Source: Anaerolineales bacterium
GTDB lineage: Bacteria; Chloroflexota; Anaerolineae; Anaerolineales; Villigracilaceae
Reading direction: 5' to 3'
NCBI GenBank assembly: GCA_016789205.1
Contig: JAEURF010000086.1
Location: forward strand, 1-7,039
DNA length: 7,039 bases
Shown: in pieces, positions 5,466-7,039 of the stretch
Position numbering within the stretch: position 1 is the stretch's first letter
Layout of the letters: each line of letters opens with the position of its first letter
The notes under the pieces: generated by a model
Database searches by the model: none
What the model was told of the DNA's origin: nothing
Seen by the model: the letters and a program-made list of their open reading frames with translations, nothing else
Made by a program: the position numbers and the translations under genes

Positions 5466-6416
5466 TTATTCGTTGATATTAATTTTTTTGCGAATGGTGT
5501 AAGTAGGTTTACGTTGTGATTCGTGATAGGTACGCACGAGCATTTCGGCAATTAAGCCCATGAGAATAGATTGAAACCCTAAAATGAAGAACATGGCTGT
5601 CAATGGTAGTAATGGTGATGAAGCAATTCCTACTGCAAAAAATATTCTTCTGATGAATAAATAGGTTAATAAGATAGCACTTGAAAGAATGAGAAATCCA
5701 CCGGCGCTACCAAAAACATAGATGGGTTTAGAAGAATAGGAAACAAGAAATTTTACGGTAAATAAATCTAAAATGACCTTGACGGTTCTTTCCATGCCAT
5801 ATTTGGTTTTTCCAAACCGACGCGGATGATGACGTACAGGCATTTCTGTAATTTTTGCGCCAACTGAATTGGCATAGACTGGAATGAAGCGGTGCATTTC
5901 GCCATAAAGACGGAAGCCTTCTAACACTTCACGGCGATAGGCTTTCAAAGTGCATCCATAATCATGTAAATGCACACCTGTTACCCATGAAATAATTTTG
6001 TTTGCAATCATGGAAGGGAAATTGCGTGTGATTGCGTTATCTTTGCGAATCTTGCGCCAACCGCTGACGAGGTCGTAGCCTTCATCTAATTTTGCAAGTA
6101 GCATCGGAATATCGGCGGGGTCATTTTGCATATCAGCATCAAGCAAAATGATAATTTCACCGACTGAGTAATCTATACCAGCGGCGATAGCGGCGGTTTG
6201 ACCAAAATTACGGCGGAAAGATACTAAGCGGATATGTTCGGGGTCTTTTTGGGCATATTCTTGCAAAATTTGCAAGCTATTATCACGACTACCATCATCT
6301 ATAAAGACTGCTTCCCACGAATGGTTAACTGGTTTCATGGTGGTATAAATCGAATCAAATAACATGGGCAAGTTATCTTGTTCGTTATAAACGGGGATGA
6401 CAATTGATAAGTTCAT
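5466..6416 (-). CDS. DPM1/ArnC-like family 2 glycosyltransferase (polyprenyl-phosphate glycosyltransferase)
   Basis: A 316-residue GT-A enzyme that transfers a sugar from a nucleotide donor to a polyprenyl phosphate on the cytoplasmic membrane face. The catalytic domain starts MNLSIVIPVYNEQDNL. It has VFIDDGSRDNS (38-47), RRNFGQTAAIAAGID (68-82), the metal-binding DAD in LLDADMQNDP (93-95) and YGCTLKAYRREV (153-164). RRFGKTKYGMERT (199-211) is the loop typical of DPM/GtrB-type enzymes. Two C-terminal membrane helices lie at about 232-254 and 271-295, as in GtrB/ArnC-type members, followed by a basic tail. Its ATG overlaps the stop of the upstream membrane protein by ATGA at 6413-6416. The product, a sugar-phospho-polyprenol, is the donor used by GT-C enzymes, and the upstream partial gene resembles one. 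The sugar is not determinable. Confidence 0.95.
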   Translation of the reverse strand: MNLSIVIPVYNEQDNLPMLFDSIYTTMKPVNHSWEAVFIDDGSRDNSLQILQEYAQKDPEHIRLVSFRRNFGQTAAIAAGIDYSVGEIIILLDADMQNDPADIPMLLAKLDEGYDLVSGWRKIRKDNAITRNFPSMIANKIISWVTGVHLHDYGCTLKAYRREVLEGFRLYGEMHRFIPVYANSVGAKITEMPVRHHPRRFGKTKYGMERTVKVILDLFTVKFLVSYSSKPIYVFGSAGGFLILSSAILLTYLFIRRIFFAVGIASSPLLPLTAMFFILGFQSILMGLIAEMLVRTYHESQRKPTYTIRKKININE

Positions 6417-7039
6417 GGGTTTCTTTGAAAAATCCTTAAGCCTGAGCCGTCAGCACAAGAAGGTGCGACGGGGGGAGGTGCAAATTCGTGAAATGTTTGG
6501 GGAGTGAGATAGGCACTCCAATATTCAAAACGTTTTTCTTCAACAATGAAAATATCGGCACTATCTCGCCATTCGATGAATGAGACGCTATTCCAATAGC
6601 CAAAGCGATTTAATACATCTGCATCGCCACCACGACGATAAGCATAGCCATCATTGATTTGGGGAGGAAAAATTCGCGCTTCTGGCACATAAACCATTGG
6701 TACAAAAGATAAGCCTCCTTCCCAATATACCAGACTATCTGACGGAATAATACTTGCAAGATAATCACCAACTTGCTCGTTAGCGAGGATGATGTCTGTA
6801 CGGCAATCTAATTTACTTTCGCCGAGATGCAAGATAGGCGATAAAAGAAAACCTGCAATCAAAAATGAGTTCATCAAGGTTAATGCAAAATTATTTTTCT
6901 TTTGTCTCCAAATGAAGAATGTAATAGCAATAATGAGGATTCCAATTAAAAACCCGAAAAGCGCGCCGACTGCACGTTTGATTTCAACATTATCTAAGTT
7001 TAAGCCGTATTTGAGAGCATCTTCAAGGGAAATTAAAAC
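6413..7039 (-). CDS. C-terminal part of a membrane protein, probable GT-C (GT39/PMT-like) glycosyltransferase; N-terminus outside window
   Basis: The frame is open from the window edge, so the gene enters from outside; 208 residues are visible. Two hydrophobic segments are seen, at about 23-44 (AVGALFGFLIGILIIAITFF) and 50-70. They are separated by a short basic loop WRQKKNN and followed by a soluble domain of about 135 residues. That domain begins ANEQVGDYLASIIPSDSLVYWEGG, which recalls the extracytoplasmic tail of PMT/ArnT-like proteins (VGxYL...PpgdxVyxWg). The rest, including FRIFxP-like ARIFPPQIND and the end ADGSGLRIFQRNP, has no motif I recognise. The catalytic first loop that would settle the family is not in view, so the function is inferred from this fragment and from the adjacent polyprenyl-phosphate glycosyltransferase, with which it overlaps by 4 bp. 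An internal TTG at 6877 is not needed as a start. Confidence 0.72.
   Translation of the reverse strand, partial: VLISLEDALKYGLNLDNVEIKRAVGALFGFLIGILIIAITFFIWRQKKNNFALTLMNSFLIAGFLLSPILHLGESKLDCRTDIILANEQVGDYLASIIPSDSLVYWEGGLSFVPMVYVPEARIFPPQINDGYAYRRGGDADVLNRFGYWNSVSFIEWRDSADIFIVEEKRFEYWSAYLTPQTFHEFAPPPVAPSCADGSGLRIFQRNP

Noticed and set aside
5462..5551. N-terminal 30-residue extension of the flippase-like protein from ATG 5551
   Set aside because: It would lie inside the end of the GT2 gene, is not hydrophobic or conserved in character, and a GTG start 4 nt after the GT2 stop fits better.
1..7039. Insertion sequences, tRNA genes, CRISPR arrays or tandem repeats
   Set aside because: No transposase frame, terminal inverted repeats, clover-leaf sequence or regularly spaced repeats were seen; the only repeated structure is the operator module.

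Overview
All nine genes in this window lie on the minus strand, so transcription runs from position 7039 down to 1. DNA is AT-rich, roughly 40% GC by eye. It is part of a bacterial surface-polysaccharide or glycoconjugate locus. The protein families, the winged-helix regulator of the exopolysaccharide (EPS-associated MarR) type and the style of the glycosyltransferases suggest a filamentous or environmental Chloroflexota (Anaerolineae-like) bacterium. That assignment is an inference from family resemblance only and is weak.

Upstream block (7039 to 3443, reading in the direction of transcription): the C-terminal part of an integral membrane protein that resembles the tail of a GT-C (PMT/ArnT-like, GT39) glycosyltransferase; a DPM1/ArnC-like GT2 polyprenyl-phosphate glycosyltransferase; a flippase-like membrane protein of the lysylphosphatidylglycerol synthase TM family; and a GT4 glycosyltransferase. 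The genes are joined by a 4-bp ATGA overlap, a 4-nt gap and a 3-nt gap, so this is one translationally compact operon. It would load a sugar onto a lipid carrier and use it at the membrane.

Downstream block (3366 to 1): a 127-bp gap carries a promoter and a large palindrome, followed by a winged-helix regulator, a short chimeric relic gene, a second copy of the same promoter/palindrome module, and a sugar-biosynthesis cassette (SpsF-like cytidylyltransferase, Gfo/Idh/MocA oxidoreductase, DegT/DnrJ/EryC1/StrS aminotransferase, the last cut by the window edge). Cassette genes are coupled by 4-bp ATGA overlaps.

Two things stand out. First, the regulator gene and the cytidylyltransferase gene each begin immediately after the same compact module: TTGACA, 17 bp, GAGAAT with a TG-extended -10, and a palindrome with half-sites GAGAATTCA/TGAATKCTC overlapping the -10. 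The spacers between the boxes have diverged while the boxes and palindrome have not. This suggests a previously unremarked operator through which the regulator controls itself and the sugar cassette. Second, the gene between the two modules is an in-frame join of the start of a WbpB/WlbA-like sugar-nucleotide dehydrogenase to the last ~45 residues of a WbpE-like aminotransferase. It looks like the scar of a deletion that removed the middle of a UDP-diacetamido-uronic-acid pathway operon while leaving its regulator.
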